The position numbers and the translations under genes were made by a program. 40,443 nucleotides of DNA, taken from positions 1 through 40,443 of the forward strand of contig JAKBBP010000025.1 in assembly GCA_021808445.1 (NCBI GenBank), read 5' to 3'. This document shows, piece after piece, positions 14,498-21,896 of this stretch (position 1 is its first letter; each line of letters begins with the position of its first letter). A model generated the notes under the pieces. The model saw nothing but the letters and a program-made list of their open reading frames with translations. It searched no databases and was not told where the DNA came from. Origin of the DNA: Pseudomonadota bacterium (GTDB lineage: Bacteria > Pseudomonadota > Gammaproteobacteria > Burkholderiales > Burkholderiaceae_C).

Positions 14498-16306
14498 ATG
14501 AAGCCCCACACCATCCGCACCGCCCTGCTGGGCTCCGCAGCCCTGGGGACCGCCTTGATCGCGGCCTGCGGCGGCGGCTCCGGCACCACCTCGTTCACGC
14601 CGTACGTGCCGGGCGACCAGCTCGCCATCTGCACGCCGGGCAAGGACGTCACCGGCACCTGGAAGACCCTGTCGGACAACAATACGTTGATCCCCGACTC
14701 GGCCTCCGTGGCCTTTTTCAGCTACAACCAGCCCTCGGTCAACAGCCAAGGCATGGTGGTGTTCCGGGGGCGCGCGCGCGACACCGGCGGAGGAGGCATG
14801 ACGCGCGGCGTGTTCGCGCTCGATGCCTGCGCGACCCGGCCGAAGATGTACACGGTGGCCGACACCAATTTCCAGGTGCCGGATCCGAACAACACCGGGG
14901 CGCTGTTCACGGAATTTCCGTCCATTCCGCGCATTGACATCGATTCGGCGGTGATCGCCACGCGCGGCCAGTCCAAGCCGGTGTGGACCCTCTCCGACGG
15001 CACGCAGCTGGGCACCACGGGCATCTATGCCACGATGCCCAAGGCCTTGGGCACGGCGGTGAATCTGCTGGGCAGCGTGGCCGACTTCAGCTACATGCAG
15101 GTGCCGGGCGCGACGACGGCGGGAACGCGCTTCGACCAGTTCCCGGGTTCGCCCTCGGTGACCCAGGGACGCTACGTGGTGTTCAAGGGCAACTACACCG
15201 ACGGGTCCACCTCGCGCACCGGGGTGTACTACCGGGACCTGAACACTCCGAACGCGCCGGTGCAGCGCATCGCGGACTCGACCACGCCGATTCCGGGGGC
15301 GTCCGCGCCCTTCGGGTCCACTGCGCCGCCGAGCGCGGCGGGCGGCAAGGTGGTGTTCGTGGGCCTGGACAATGAAAACGCTCCGACCGCCGGGGGTCTG
15401 TACCTGGCGAACCTGGCGCCCGACCCGGTGCTCAGCCCGCTGGTGAGTATCGGCGCCACCCAGGTGCCCGACGCGACCGGCGCGCCGCTGCCGCCCATGC
15501 CGGGCGCCAGCAGTCCGCCGACCTTCAGCCAGATCGGCGAGGGTCTGAGCTACGACGGGCGCTACGTGTCCTTCTGGGGCGCCTGGGACACCCAGGATCC
15601 GCAGCAGATGCGCGGGATCGCGCTGAACTGCCCGACCGACGGCAACAAGGATCTGATCAACGCCTGCAACGGCCAGTACCCGGGCGGCGTGGCGAACCTG
15701 TCCGAGCCGGTGAACCAGGGCATCTTCGTGCTGGACACGAGCAGCGGCAAGTTGTGGATGGCGGCGCGCGCCGGCAGCGGCGAGCAGTTCCAGGACCTGC
15801 TGTTCTGGACCTTCTCGGGCGCACCGGCCACCACCGGTTCGTCCGGCTCGGGTGGCTCGGGTGGATCCTCGGCGGAAGGCGGCAGCTCCGGGCCCACGGA
15901 TGCCGAGCCTCCGCGCTGGCGCGCCTCGGCCTTCACGGCGGTGGATGGAGTCCGCGGCGTGCTGTTCAAGGGGGCTCTGAACCCGCCCGCCGGCGGCGGC
16001 ACGGGTCCGGCCTCGGGGATCTACGGCTCGGCCTTGTCGGGCAGCGGCATGGGCGCGGTGTTCAAGGTGGTCGCGTTGGGCGACGACATGTCGGTCATCG
16101 ACCCCGCGGCCCCGGCCGGTTCGACGGTGAGCGCGGTGAGCATGGAGCGCGAGGCCCTGCGCGGCGGCTGGCTGGCCATCAGCGTGTCCTCGCTGAATCC
16201 GGCGCAGGAGAGCTGGGCCGGGGTGTACGCAACCTATTTCCCCGGGATCTGGAAGGTACAGCAGCCCGACCCGCTGGTGATGGGCGTGCTGGCCCTCGGT
16301 TCCTGA
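14498..16306 (+). CDS. Large exported lipoprotein with propeller-like repeats, function unknown
   Basis: A 602-aa protein with a lipoprotein signal: a hydrophobic segment ends in a lipobox (IAAC) with the modified Cys at about residue 24, followed by GGGSG. The mature protein contains at least four related segments of about 60-80 residues. Each begins V/I-P-(D/G)-(A/P), continues with a Phe/Pro-rich FxxFPxxP-like stretch, and then has a strand such as RYVVFKG, KVVFVG or RYVSFWG followed by GVYYRDL, GLYLANL or GIFVLD. This pattern suggests blades of a beta-propeller. A Ser/Gly linker (SSGSGGSGG) lies at about 447-455. The ATG has a GGGAG SD. A strong intrinsic terminator follows. No catalytic motif is visible and no function is proposed beyond a cell-envelope location. 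Confidence 0.82.
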   Translation: MKPHTIRTALLGSAALGTALIAACGGGSGTTSFTPYVPGDQLAICTPGKDVTGTWKTLSDNNTLIPDSASVAFFSYNQPSVNSQGMVVFRGRARDTGGGGMTRGVFALDACATRPKMYTVADTNFQVPDPNNTGALFTEFPSIPRIDIDSAVIATRGQSKPVWTLSDGTQLGTTGIYATMPKALGTAVNLLGSVADFSYMQVPGATTAGTRFDQFPGSPSVTQGRYVVFKGNYTDGSTSRTGVYYRDLNTPNAPVQRIADSTTPIPGASAPFGSTAPPSAAGGKVVFVGLDNENAPTAGGLYLANLAPDPVLSPLVSIGATQVPDATGAPLPPMPGASSPPTFSQIGEGLSYDGRYVSFWGAWDTQDPQQMRGIALNCPTDGNKDLINACNGQYPGGVANLSEPVNQGIFVLDTSSGKLWMAARAGSGEQFQDLLFWTFSGAPATTGSSGSGGSGGSSAEGGSSGPTDAEPPRWRASAFTAVDGVRGVLFKGALNPPAGGGTGPASGIYGSALSGSGMGAVFKVVALGDDMSVIDPAAPAGSTVSAVSMEREALRGGWLAISVSSLNPAQESWAGVYATYFPGIWKVQQPDPLVMGVLALGS

Positions 16307-16367
16307 GGGGTTGCCGAAGGATGGGTTGGCGAGCGGCCCGGGTGTCGTGCGGCGCCCGGGCACTTTG

Positions 16368-16402
16368 CAGGCACGGTGTCCCCCTCCGTGCCTGTTTTTT
16401 TT
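16368..16402 (+). terminator. Intrinsic terminator, 9-bp stem and eight T
   Basis: CAGGCACGG (16368-16376) pairs perfectly with CCGTGCCTG (16386-16394) around a 9-base loop and is followed directly by eight T (16395-16402). It is the only textbook Rho-independent terminator I found in the window. The SD of the next gene begins 3 bases after the T-run, so it may also act as an attenuator for that gene. Confidence 0.9.
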
Positions 16403-16415
16403 GTGGGAGATGATC

Positions 16416-16871
16416 ATGGACAAGCGGATGGCACGTCTCGGCGCGGCGCTGCTCGTCGCGGTGCTGACGGCCGGCTGCGCGATGAACCAGGAACAAGGCG
16501 GAGCGCTGCTGGGCGGAGCGGTGGGCGCGGCGGCGGGCTCGACGCTGGGACGCGGCTCGGGGCAGGTGGCGGCGGTGGTGCTGGGCGCGCTGCTGGGCAG
16601 CGTGGCCGGCGCCAACATCGGACGCCACATGGACGAGCAGGACCGGGTGCGCGCGGCCCAGGTGTTCGAGACTTATCCCACCGGCAGCCCGGGGCGCTGG
16701 CGCAACCCCGACACGGGTGACGTCTACGCGGTGACCCCCACGCGCACCTACGACACGGAGCAGGGGCCCTGCCGCGAATTCCGCATGCGGGCGACCGTCG
16801 GCGGCGAGGCCGACACCGTGTACGGCACCGCCTGCCGCAAGTCCGACGGGACCTGGCAGATCGTGCAGTGA
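16416..16871 (+). CDS. Glycine-zipper surface lipoprotein (17 kDa antigen-like family)
   Basis: A 151-aa outer-membrane-type lipoprotein. The signal peptide ends in the lipobox LTAGC, followed by a glycine-zipper segment of small residues (GGALLGGAVGAAAGS and VLGALLGSVAGANIGRHMDEQD) typical of 2TM glycine-zipper lipoproteins. The C-terminal domain, with TYPTGSPGRWRNPDTGD, CREF and AC-x-x-SDGTW, matches the C-terminal domain of 17 kDa surface antigen-like proteins. The ATG at 16416 is chosen over one at 16410 because GGGAG ends 6 bases before it. The gene follows the intrinsic terminator with no room for its own promoter between them, so its transcript must start within or before the hairpin. 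A role in envelope structure is likely. Confidence 0.87.
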   Translation: MDKRMARLGAALLVAVLTAGCAMNQEQGGALLGGAVGAAAGSTLGRGSGQVAAVVLGALLGSVAGANIGRHMDEQDRVRAAQVFETYPTGSPGRWRNPDTGDVYAVTPTRTYDTEQGPCREFRMRATVGGEADTVYGTACRKSDGTWQIVQ

Positions 16872-16978
16872 CAGGCAGCCGGGCGGCGCATGCGATGCCC
16901 GCGCGGAGCGCCCGGCCGGAGAACGACGTGCGCGCTCGGGCGACAATAGACGCTGGCAATTTTTTCCCGAGCAGATCC

Positions 16979-17959
16979 ATGCGATTCGAAGACCTGGCCC
17001 CGGAATCCGAAGACAGCCCCTCCAGCGTGGCCGAGCGATCACGCGTGGCCAGCCGCAGCACCTGGGTCAGCGTGGCGGTCAACCTCGTGCTGTCGGTGGG
17101 ACAGGTGCTGGTGGGCCTGGTGTCGGGCTCGCAGGGCCTGGTCGCCGACGGCGTGCATTCGGCCTCGGACCTGGTGGCCGATTTCGTGGTGCTGCTGGCC
17201 AGCCACCACGCCCGCAAGGACGCCGACCTGGACCACCCCTACGGCCATCAACGCTTCGAGACCGGGGCCTCGCTGGCGCTGGGACTGCTGCTGTTGCTGG
17301 TGGGCGGGGGCATGCTGTGGGCGGCGGTGGTCAAGCTGGAGTCCCCGGCGGGCGTGGCGCGTGTGCACGTGGTGGCGCTGTGGGTGGCCGGCGCCACGCT
17401 GCTGGCCAAGGAAGGGCTGTTCCGCTACATGCTGGCGGCGGCCAAGCGGGTGAAGTCGAGCATGCTGGTGGCCAACGCCTGGCATGCGCGTTCGGATGCC
17501 GCTTCCTCGCTGGTGGTGGGCGTGGGCCTGATCGGCAACCTGGCGGGCTACTCGCTGCTGGATCCCATCGCCGCGCTGATCGTGGGCCTGATGGTGGCGC
17601 GCATGGGCTGGGGTTTCGCCTGGGACGCGCTGCACGACCTGATGGATCGCGCGGTGGACGAGCAGGAGGTGCTGGCCATCCGCGACACGCTGCTGCAGAC
17701 CCCGGGGGTGCAGGGAGTGCACGACCTGCGCACGCGCAAGATGGGCGACATGATCGTCGCCGACGCGCACATCGAGGTGGATGCCCTGCTGAGCGTGGAG
17801 CAGGGCCACGAGATCGCCGTGTCGGCTCGCGAGCGGGTGATGCGGCGTCATCGGGTGCTCAACCTGATGACCCACGTCGATCCCTGGCAGCGTCCGGATC
17901 GGGACCACGCGGGCGGGACACCGGCAGGGCTCGAGGCAGCGCGGGCTGCGGCGTCCTGA
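16979..17959 (+). CDS. Cation diffusion facilitator, probable zinc exporter
   Basis: A 326-aa CDF-family inner-membrane metal/H+ antiporter. Six helices are predicted between about residues 27 and 210. The metal site is readable: H60-x3-D64 in helix 2 (HSASD) and H169-x3-D173 in helix 5 (HARSD). An HD/HD site of this type is typical of zinc-preferring CDFs. DHPYGHQRFE after helix 2 is another family hallmark. The C-terminal cytoplasmic domain (about 215-300) has VHDLRTRKMGDMIVADAHIEV, the usual ferredoxin-like dimerisation fold. The start at MRFEDLAPE has only a weak SD (GAGCAG). An in-frame ATG at 16868 overlaps the preceding gene and would add a non-conserved leader. No metal regulator is adjacent. 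Fe or Co transport is possible. Confidence 0.9.
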   Translation: MRFEDLAPESEDSPSSVAERSRVASRSTWVSVAVNLVLSVGQVLVGLVSGSQGLVADGVHSASDLVADFVVLLASHHARKDADLDHPYGHQRFETGASLALGLLLLLVGGGMLWAAVVKLESPAGVARVHVVALWVAGATLLAKEGLFRYMLAAAKRVKSSMLVANAWHARSDAASSLVVGVGLIGNLAGYSLLDPIAALIVGLMVARMGWGFAWDALHDLMDRAVDEQEVLAIRDTLLQTPGVQGVHDLRTRKMGDMIVADAHIEVDALLSVEQGHEIAVSARERVMRRHRVLNLMTHVDPWQRPDRDHAGGTPAGLEAARAAAS

Positions 17960-18036
17960 CCGCAGGCGCGGGGCCCTCGCGTGCCATCGGGCCGCGGGGG
18001 CGTGGGCCACGCGCGGTCCGGGCCGCGCGCGCCGCT

Positions 18037-18058
18037 CGGGAGCCTCGCGGGGCTCCCG
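18037..18058. terminator. Hairpin between convergent CDF and secreted-protein genes
   Basis: CGGGAGCC and GGCTCCCG form an 8-bp stem with a 6-base loop, about 80 bp after the CDF stop codon and 12 bp after the end of the minus-strand gene. No T-run on either strand; possibly a shared transcript end. Confidence 0.42.
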
Positions 18059-18069
18059 GTGCTTCGGGC

Positions 18070-18375
18070 TCAGCGGTCGTCGTCGTGCCAGTCGTCGCGG
18101 TCATGCCAGTCGCGGTCGCCCCAGCGGTGCCAGCCGCCGGCCCAGGGGCCGGGGTAGCCGTAAACGGGTCGGTAGACCGGGCGGTACACCGGGGCGTAGC
18201 GGGGGTAGTAGACCACCGGAGGCGGGGCCACGACCACCGGCGCCGGTGCCGCCACGCCGGCCCACACGCCGGGCACGCCGACGTTGACCGACCAGTACAC
18301 GGGGGCGGCCTGTGCCGCCGGAGCGGCCAGCGCGGCGGCCGCGGCGCAGGCCATCAGGGCTGTTTTCATCATCAT
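18070..18375 (-). CDS. Small secreted Pro/Tyr-rich protein with His-Asp tail
   Basis: A 101-aa exported protein. Residues 1-22 are a signal peptide (MMMKTALMACAAAAALAAPAAQA region) with cleavage after AQA. The middle is Pro/Val/Tyr-rich with a repeated PVYRPVYRPVYGYP segment. The last 20 residues are strongly polar, with alternating His, Asp, Arg and Trp (WHDRDDWHDDD). There are three consecutive ATG codons; the first (18375) is placed 7 bases after GGAG. A TATAGC at 18407-18412 on the minus strand could be the -10. Similar PVY-rich secreted proteins are common in betaproteobacteria without a known function. The His/Asp tail could bind metal, and the convergent neighbour is a zinc-type transporter, but that link is a guess. 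Confidence 0.72.
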   Translation of the reverse strand: MMMKTALMACAAAAALAAPAAQAAPVYWSVNVGVPGVWAGVAAPAPVVVAPPPVVYYPRYAPVYRPVYRPVYGYPGPWAGGWHRWGDRDWHDRDDWHDDDR

Positions 18376-18500
18376 GTCCGAACTCCAGGTTCCGGATGAA
18401 CATGACGCTATAACGGGCCCTGGCTGGTGTTGACGACAGCCCCGAACAGATTCCTGTAACGGCATGTGTCGTGTTGCGGGGCTGTCCGGCGGCCTCGGGC

Positions 18501-18875
18501 TCAGCGTGCGCGGCCTCCGCCGCCACCTCCGGCGCCACCTCCAGCTCCACCTCCCGGCCCCATGCCCGCCCCCCTGCCTGGGCCCGCGCCGGGCCCCGGG
18601 CCGGTGGAGCGCCTCGGCGCATCGGGCAGGGTCACGCCGCGTTCGCGGGCGCGCTCCTGCATTTCGCGGTGGTGCTGCAGGCGGATGTGCTCACGCTCCT
18701 GCAGGGTATGGGCATTGCGAAGGCGCTCGCGGTATTCCAGGCGCTCCTGCTGGGTCATCAGCTGGCTGCCGTAGATCACGGGTTCACGCGCTTGCGCCTG
18801 GGCGCTGAGGCTGAGGGCAGGGGCCAGCAGCAGGGCGCCGAGCGCGAGGGCGAGCACGCGGGGGCGGGTTGTCAT
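18501..18875 (-). CDS. Small secreted protein with QER-rich helix and Gly-rich C-terminus
   Basis: A 124-aa exported protein. The signal peptide runs to about residue 29 (cleavage after AQAQA). The mature part begins with REPVIYGSQLMTQQERLEY and continues as a charged, probably helical segment rich in Glu, Arg, Gln and His (NAHTLQEREHIRLQHHREMQERARERGVTLP). The YGSQLMT...ERGVTLP block is a recurring, uncharacterised motif in betaproteobacterial secreted proteins. The C-terminal 35 residues are Gly/Pro and then almost pure Gly/Ala. The ATG has GGAG 7 bases before it; a longer frame upstream would remove the signal peptide from the N-terminus. It is a single gene between the other secreted protein and the MaoC gene. 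Function unknown. Confidence 0.75.
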   Translation of the reverse strand: MTTRPRVLALALGALLLAPALSLSAQAQAREPVIYGSQLMTQQERLEYRERLRNAHTLQEREHIRLQHHREMQERARERGVTLPDAPRRSTGPGPGAGPGRGAGMGPGGGAGGGAGGGGGGRAR

Positions 18876-18927
18876 GGGAGTTCTCCGGGGTGGCGGTGGC
18901 GACACCGGCGCGCACCGGGCGCGGCAC

Positions 18928-18941
18928 GATGCCGCGGCATC
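18928..18941. repeat. 14-bp perfect palindrome upstream of the secreted-protein gene
   Basis: GATGCCGCGGCATC reads the same on both strands. It lies 53 bp before the start codon of the gene at 18875 and 55 bp after the stop codon of the MaoC gene. It could be an operator or a small hairpin. Confidence 0.4.
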
Positions 18942-18996
18942 CAGGGCACGCAGCCTCAGGCTAGGACCCCCGCCCGGGCGCTGTCCTTGCGCCACC

Positions 18997-19455
18997 TCAA
19001 GCCCGCGTGGCGGGCGCGTTGCCGGCGAGGTCGAACAGGCTGGTGGCCTCGAGTTCCAGCACCTCGATGCCGGAGTCGTTGCGCAGGCTCCATTGCCAGC
19101 GCAGGATGCCCAGCCCGGGGCGGCTGGCGCTGCGCCGGGTCTCCAGCACCCGTGCGCGCAGGCTCAGGCGGTCACCGGGGCGTACCGGGTGCGGCCAGCG
19201 CAGGCGCTCCAGCCCGGGGGAGGCGAAGGATTCGGAGCCGGCGAGCATGGAGTCGACAACCAGGCGCATGGCGATGGCACAGGTGTGCCAGCCGCTGGCG
19301 ACGAGCCCGCCGAAGCGGTGAGCCGCGGCGGCGCGCGGGTCGGTGTGGAACCATTGGGGGTCGTAGCGTGACGCGAAATCGATGATCTCGGCCTCGCTGA
19401 CCTCGTAGGGCCCGGCGCTCAGTTCCTGGCCGGCGTGGAATTCGGCGAATCGCAT
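18997..19455 (-). CDS. MaoC-like hot-dog-fold dehydratase
   Basis: A 152-aa MaoC-type protein predicted to hydrate an enoyl-CoA or related unsaturated thioester. The hydratase dyad is present in the loop YDPQWFHTDP (D32 and H37), followed by RFGGLVASGWHT, which forms the active-site helix in the family. It is the last gene of the box operon, 18 bp after the crotonase-fold gene. In that setting it may supply the hydration step toward 3-hydroxyadipyl-CoA, particularly because the neighbouring crotonase-fold protein lacks the standard catalytic residues. Single-domain MaoC proteins also act on other substrates, so the role is inferred from the operon. Confidence 0.83.
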   Translation of the reverse strand: MRFAEFHAGQELSAGPYEVSEAEIIDFASRYDPQWFHTDPRAAAAHRFGGLVASGWHTCAIAMRLVVDSMLAGSESFASPGLERLRWPHPVRPGDRLSLRARVLETRRSASRPGLGILRWQWSLRNDSGIEVLELEATSLFDLAGNAPATRA

Positions 19456-19473
19456 GGTCGCGCTGGGATGGCG

Positions 19474-20325
19474 TCAAGCCAGCGGCGTCGTGCGCGGCGC
19501 GAAGGCCGGCGCGCGCCTGGCCTCGAGGGCCTCGAAGCCTTCGCGCGCTTCCGCGGACGCGAAGCCGAGGATTTCCAGGGCCAGGGAATGCTCGAAGGCG
19601 GGCCAGGCCAGGCGCAGCCAGTGGTTCAGGCTGCGCTTGGTGGCTGCCAGCGCCTGCGCGCTGCCTGCGGCCAGCTGGCGGGCCACTGCGCGCGCGCGGT
19701 CGAGCAGCTCGGCATCGGGCACGCACAGGCCCACCAGGCCGATGCGCTCGGCCTGCGCGCCGTCGATGGGGGTGCACAGCAGCAGGTGCATGCGCGCCTT
19801 GGCCATGCCGCACAGCAGGGGCCAGATCAGCGCGGCATGGTCGCCGGCGGCGACACCCAGCCGGGTGTGGCCGTCGATGATCCTGGCCTTCTCGCCGGCG
19901 ATGGAGATGTCGGCCAGCAGGGCCACCGCGGCCCCGGCGCCCACTGCCGCGCCGTTGATCGCCGAGACGATGGGAAGCTCGCAGTCCATCATGCCCTGCA
20001 CGATGGCGCGCGCCTCGTGCATCACCCGAAGGCGGGCCTCGTGGCTGTCGAGCATTTCCCGCACCAGCGAGGGGTCGCCGCCGGCGCAAAAGCCCTTGCC
20101 GGTGCTGCGCACGAGGATGCAGCGCACCTCGGGCAAGGCCGCCAGGCGGGCCCACACGGTGCCGAGCAGCGCATGGCGCAGCGCGTCGGTGGACGGCATG
20201 CCGCCTTCGGGGCCGAGCACCAGCTCGGCCACGCCGTCGGCGCCGATGTCCGCGTGCAGATGGGGGGCGAAATCGATGCGGCGCGTGCTGGCGCCGGGGG
20301 CGCCGGGCGTGGTGTCGTCGCTCAT
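19474..20325 (-). CDS. Crotonase-fold (enoyl-CoA hydratase/isomerase family) protein with altered active site
   Basis: A 283-aa crotonase-superfamily protein. The fold is supported by STGKGFCAGGD (oxyanion hole, 74-84), INGAAVGAGAAVAL (123-136) and the helix IWPLLCG. The two glutamates that hydrate enoyl-CoA in canonical enzymes are both replaced. Ala133 stands where ELAL-type proteins have Glu, and His153 (DGHTRLG) stands where PEILLG-type proteins have Glu. An acidic residue is available at Asp162 (AGDHA). It starts four bases inside the preceding dehydrogenase gene (ATGA overlap) in the box operon. It may isomerise or hydrate a dehydroadipyl-CoA intermediate or have another crotonase-type activity; the reaction is not assigned. 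Confidence 0.82.
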   Translation of the reverse strand: MSDDTTPGAPGASTRRIDFAPHLHADIGADGVAELVLGPEGGMPSTDALRHALLGTVWARLAALPEVRCILVRSTGKGFCAGGDPSLVREMLDSHEARLRVMHEARAIVQGMMDCELPIVSAINGAAVGAGAAVALLADISIAGEKARIIDGHTRLGVAAGDHAALIWPLLCGMAKARMHLLLCTPIDGAQAERIGLVGLCVPDAELLDRARAVARQLAAGSAQALAATKRSLNHWLRLAWPAFEHSLALEILGFASAEAREGFEALEARRAPAFAPRTTPLA

Positions 20326-21896
20326 GCGCGGGTCTCCGGGGACGTGGCGCGACGGCGCAGCCAGGCCTGCTCGCGCAGCGCGGGGCTGACGCGGTAGCGT
20401 TCGCCGCGATAGTGGGCGTCCAGTGCATCGAGCATCGCCGCGGGGTCGGGCGCGCCGAGCTGGTGCCAGAGGCTGAGCCACTCGAAGGGGCCGGCGGGGT
20501 AGTTGACCCCGAGTTTCATCGCATGGTCGGCACCGTCGGCCGAGCACACGCCCTGGTGCACCGCGTCGGCCGCTTCGTTGATGAGCATGGCCACCGTGCG
20601 CGCGACCACCAGGCCGGGGATGTCGCGCAGGCGCAGCGGCTGCCAGCCCAGCAGGTGCAGCCAGCGCGGCGCCTGTTGCTGCCAGGTCTCACTGGCATCG
20701 GCGCCGGCGGCCCAGGCCAGAGCCAGACCGTTGTCGTCGCGCAGCGGCAGGTCGAACACCGCCACGTCGCCTCCGAGTTCGGTGGCGCAGCGCCCGTCGC
20801 TCAGGCGCAGGCTGGCGCCGTCGACTCGCAGGCCGCACCATGCGGACTGCGGATCGACTTCGTATTCGCGCCCGGCCGCGCACAGCGCAGCGCCGAGCCG
20901 GTCGGCCAGCGCGCCGCGCCCGGCCACCACCAGGCGCGTGGCCGCGTCGGGCTCGAGCAGGTCGGCGGGCGCGGGGCACGCGCTGGGCTGCCCGGCGCCG
21001 TCGGCATAGTCGTAGAAGCCACGCCCGGTCTTGCGGCCGAGCAGCCCGCCGTCGACCAGTTCGCGCTGCACCAGCGAGGGCTGGAAGCGCTTGTCGAAGA
21101 AGTTCGCCTCGTACACCGCCTGGGTCACCGCGAAATTGGTGTCGTGGCCGATCAGGTCCATCAGCTCGCACGGGCCCATGCGAAAGCCGGCGGCGCGCAG
21201 GCAGGCGTCGAGGGTCTCGGGGGCCGCCGCCTGCTCCTGCAGCAGCGCCAGGGTCTCGGCGTAATAGGGGCGGGCGATGCGGTTGACGATGAATCCCGGA
21301 GTGGAGCGCGCGTGCACCGCCGTCTTGCCCCACGAGCCTGCCAGCTCGAACACTTGCCGGGCCACCGCGGGGTCGCTGCGCAGGCCGCTGACCACCTCCA
21401 CCAGCTTCATCAGCGGAACCGGGTTGAAAAAGTGCATGCCGACCAGGCGCTCGGGATGGCGCATGTCGCGCGCCAGCGCGGTGATGGACAGCGAGGAGGT
21501 GTTGCTCGCCAGCACGCAATCGGGGGCGACCAGCGCCTCCAGGCGCGCCAGCAGCTCGCGCTTGACGTCCAGGCGCTCGACGATGGCCTCGACCACCAGG
21601 CCGCAGTCGGCCGCCTGTTCCAGCTGCTCGACGGCGTCGATGCGTGCCAGCGCCTCGGCGGCGGCGGCCGCCGGCAGGCGGCCCTTGGCCACCAGGGTGT
21701 CGAAGGTGGCGGCGAGCCTGTCGCGCGCCTGGAGCGCGGCGCCCTCGCGGGCGTCGAACAGCGCCACGCGCTGCCCGGCCTGCGCGGCCACCTGGGCGAT
21801 GCCCGCCCCCATGATTCCCGCGCCGACCACCAGCACGCGCGCGCTGCGCAATGCCGTGTCCCGGCGCGCGCCCTGCTCGGCGCCCGTGGTGCTCAT
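20322..21896 (-). CDS. paaH: 3-hydroxyacyl-CoA dehydrogenase, PaaH type (probable 3-hydroxyadipyl-CoA dehydrogenase)
   Basis: A 524-aa NAD-dependent dehydrogenase, predicted to oxidise 3-hydroxyadipyl-CoA to 3-oxoadipyl-CoA in the lower benzoyl-CoA/phenylacetyl-CoA route. The N-terminal Rossmann domain has VVGAGIMGAGIAQ. SNTSS and GMHFFNPVPLMKLVEVV supply the catalytic Asn and His. Two C-terminal 3HCDH domains follow, the second with GLVVARTVAMLINEAADA and GVNYPAGPFEW, as in PaaH. It is slightly longer than E. coli PaaH. The ATG shares one base with the boxA stop codon (TGATG), and the 3' end overlaps the next start codon, so it is translated as part of the box operon. The substrate is inferred from context. 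Confidence 0.88.
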   Translation of the reverse strand: MSTTGAEQGARRDTALRSARVLVVGAGIMGAGIAQVAAQAGQRVALFDAREGAALQARDRLAATFDTLVAKGRLPAAAAAEALARIDAVEQLEQAADCGLVVEAIVERLDVKRELLARLEALVAPDCVLASNTSSLSITALARDMRHPERLVGMHFFNPVPLMKLVEVVSGLRSDPAVARQVFELAGSWGKTAVHARSTPGFIVNRIARPYYAETLALLQEQAAAPETLDACLRAAGFRMGPCELMDLIGHDTNFAVTQAVYEANFFDKRFQPSLVQRELVDGGLLGRKTGRGFYDYADGAGQPSACPAPADLLEPDAATRLVVAGRGALADRLGAALCAAGREYEVDPQSAWCGLRVDGASLRLSDGRCATELGGDVAVFDLPLRDDNGLALAWAAGADASETWQQQAPRWLHLLGWQPLRLRDIPGLVVARTVAMLINEAADAVHQGVCSADGADHAMKLGVNYPAGPFEWLSLWHQLGAPDPAAMLDALDAHYRGERYRVSPALREQAWLRRRATSPETRA

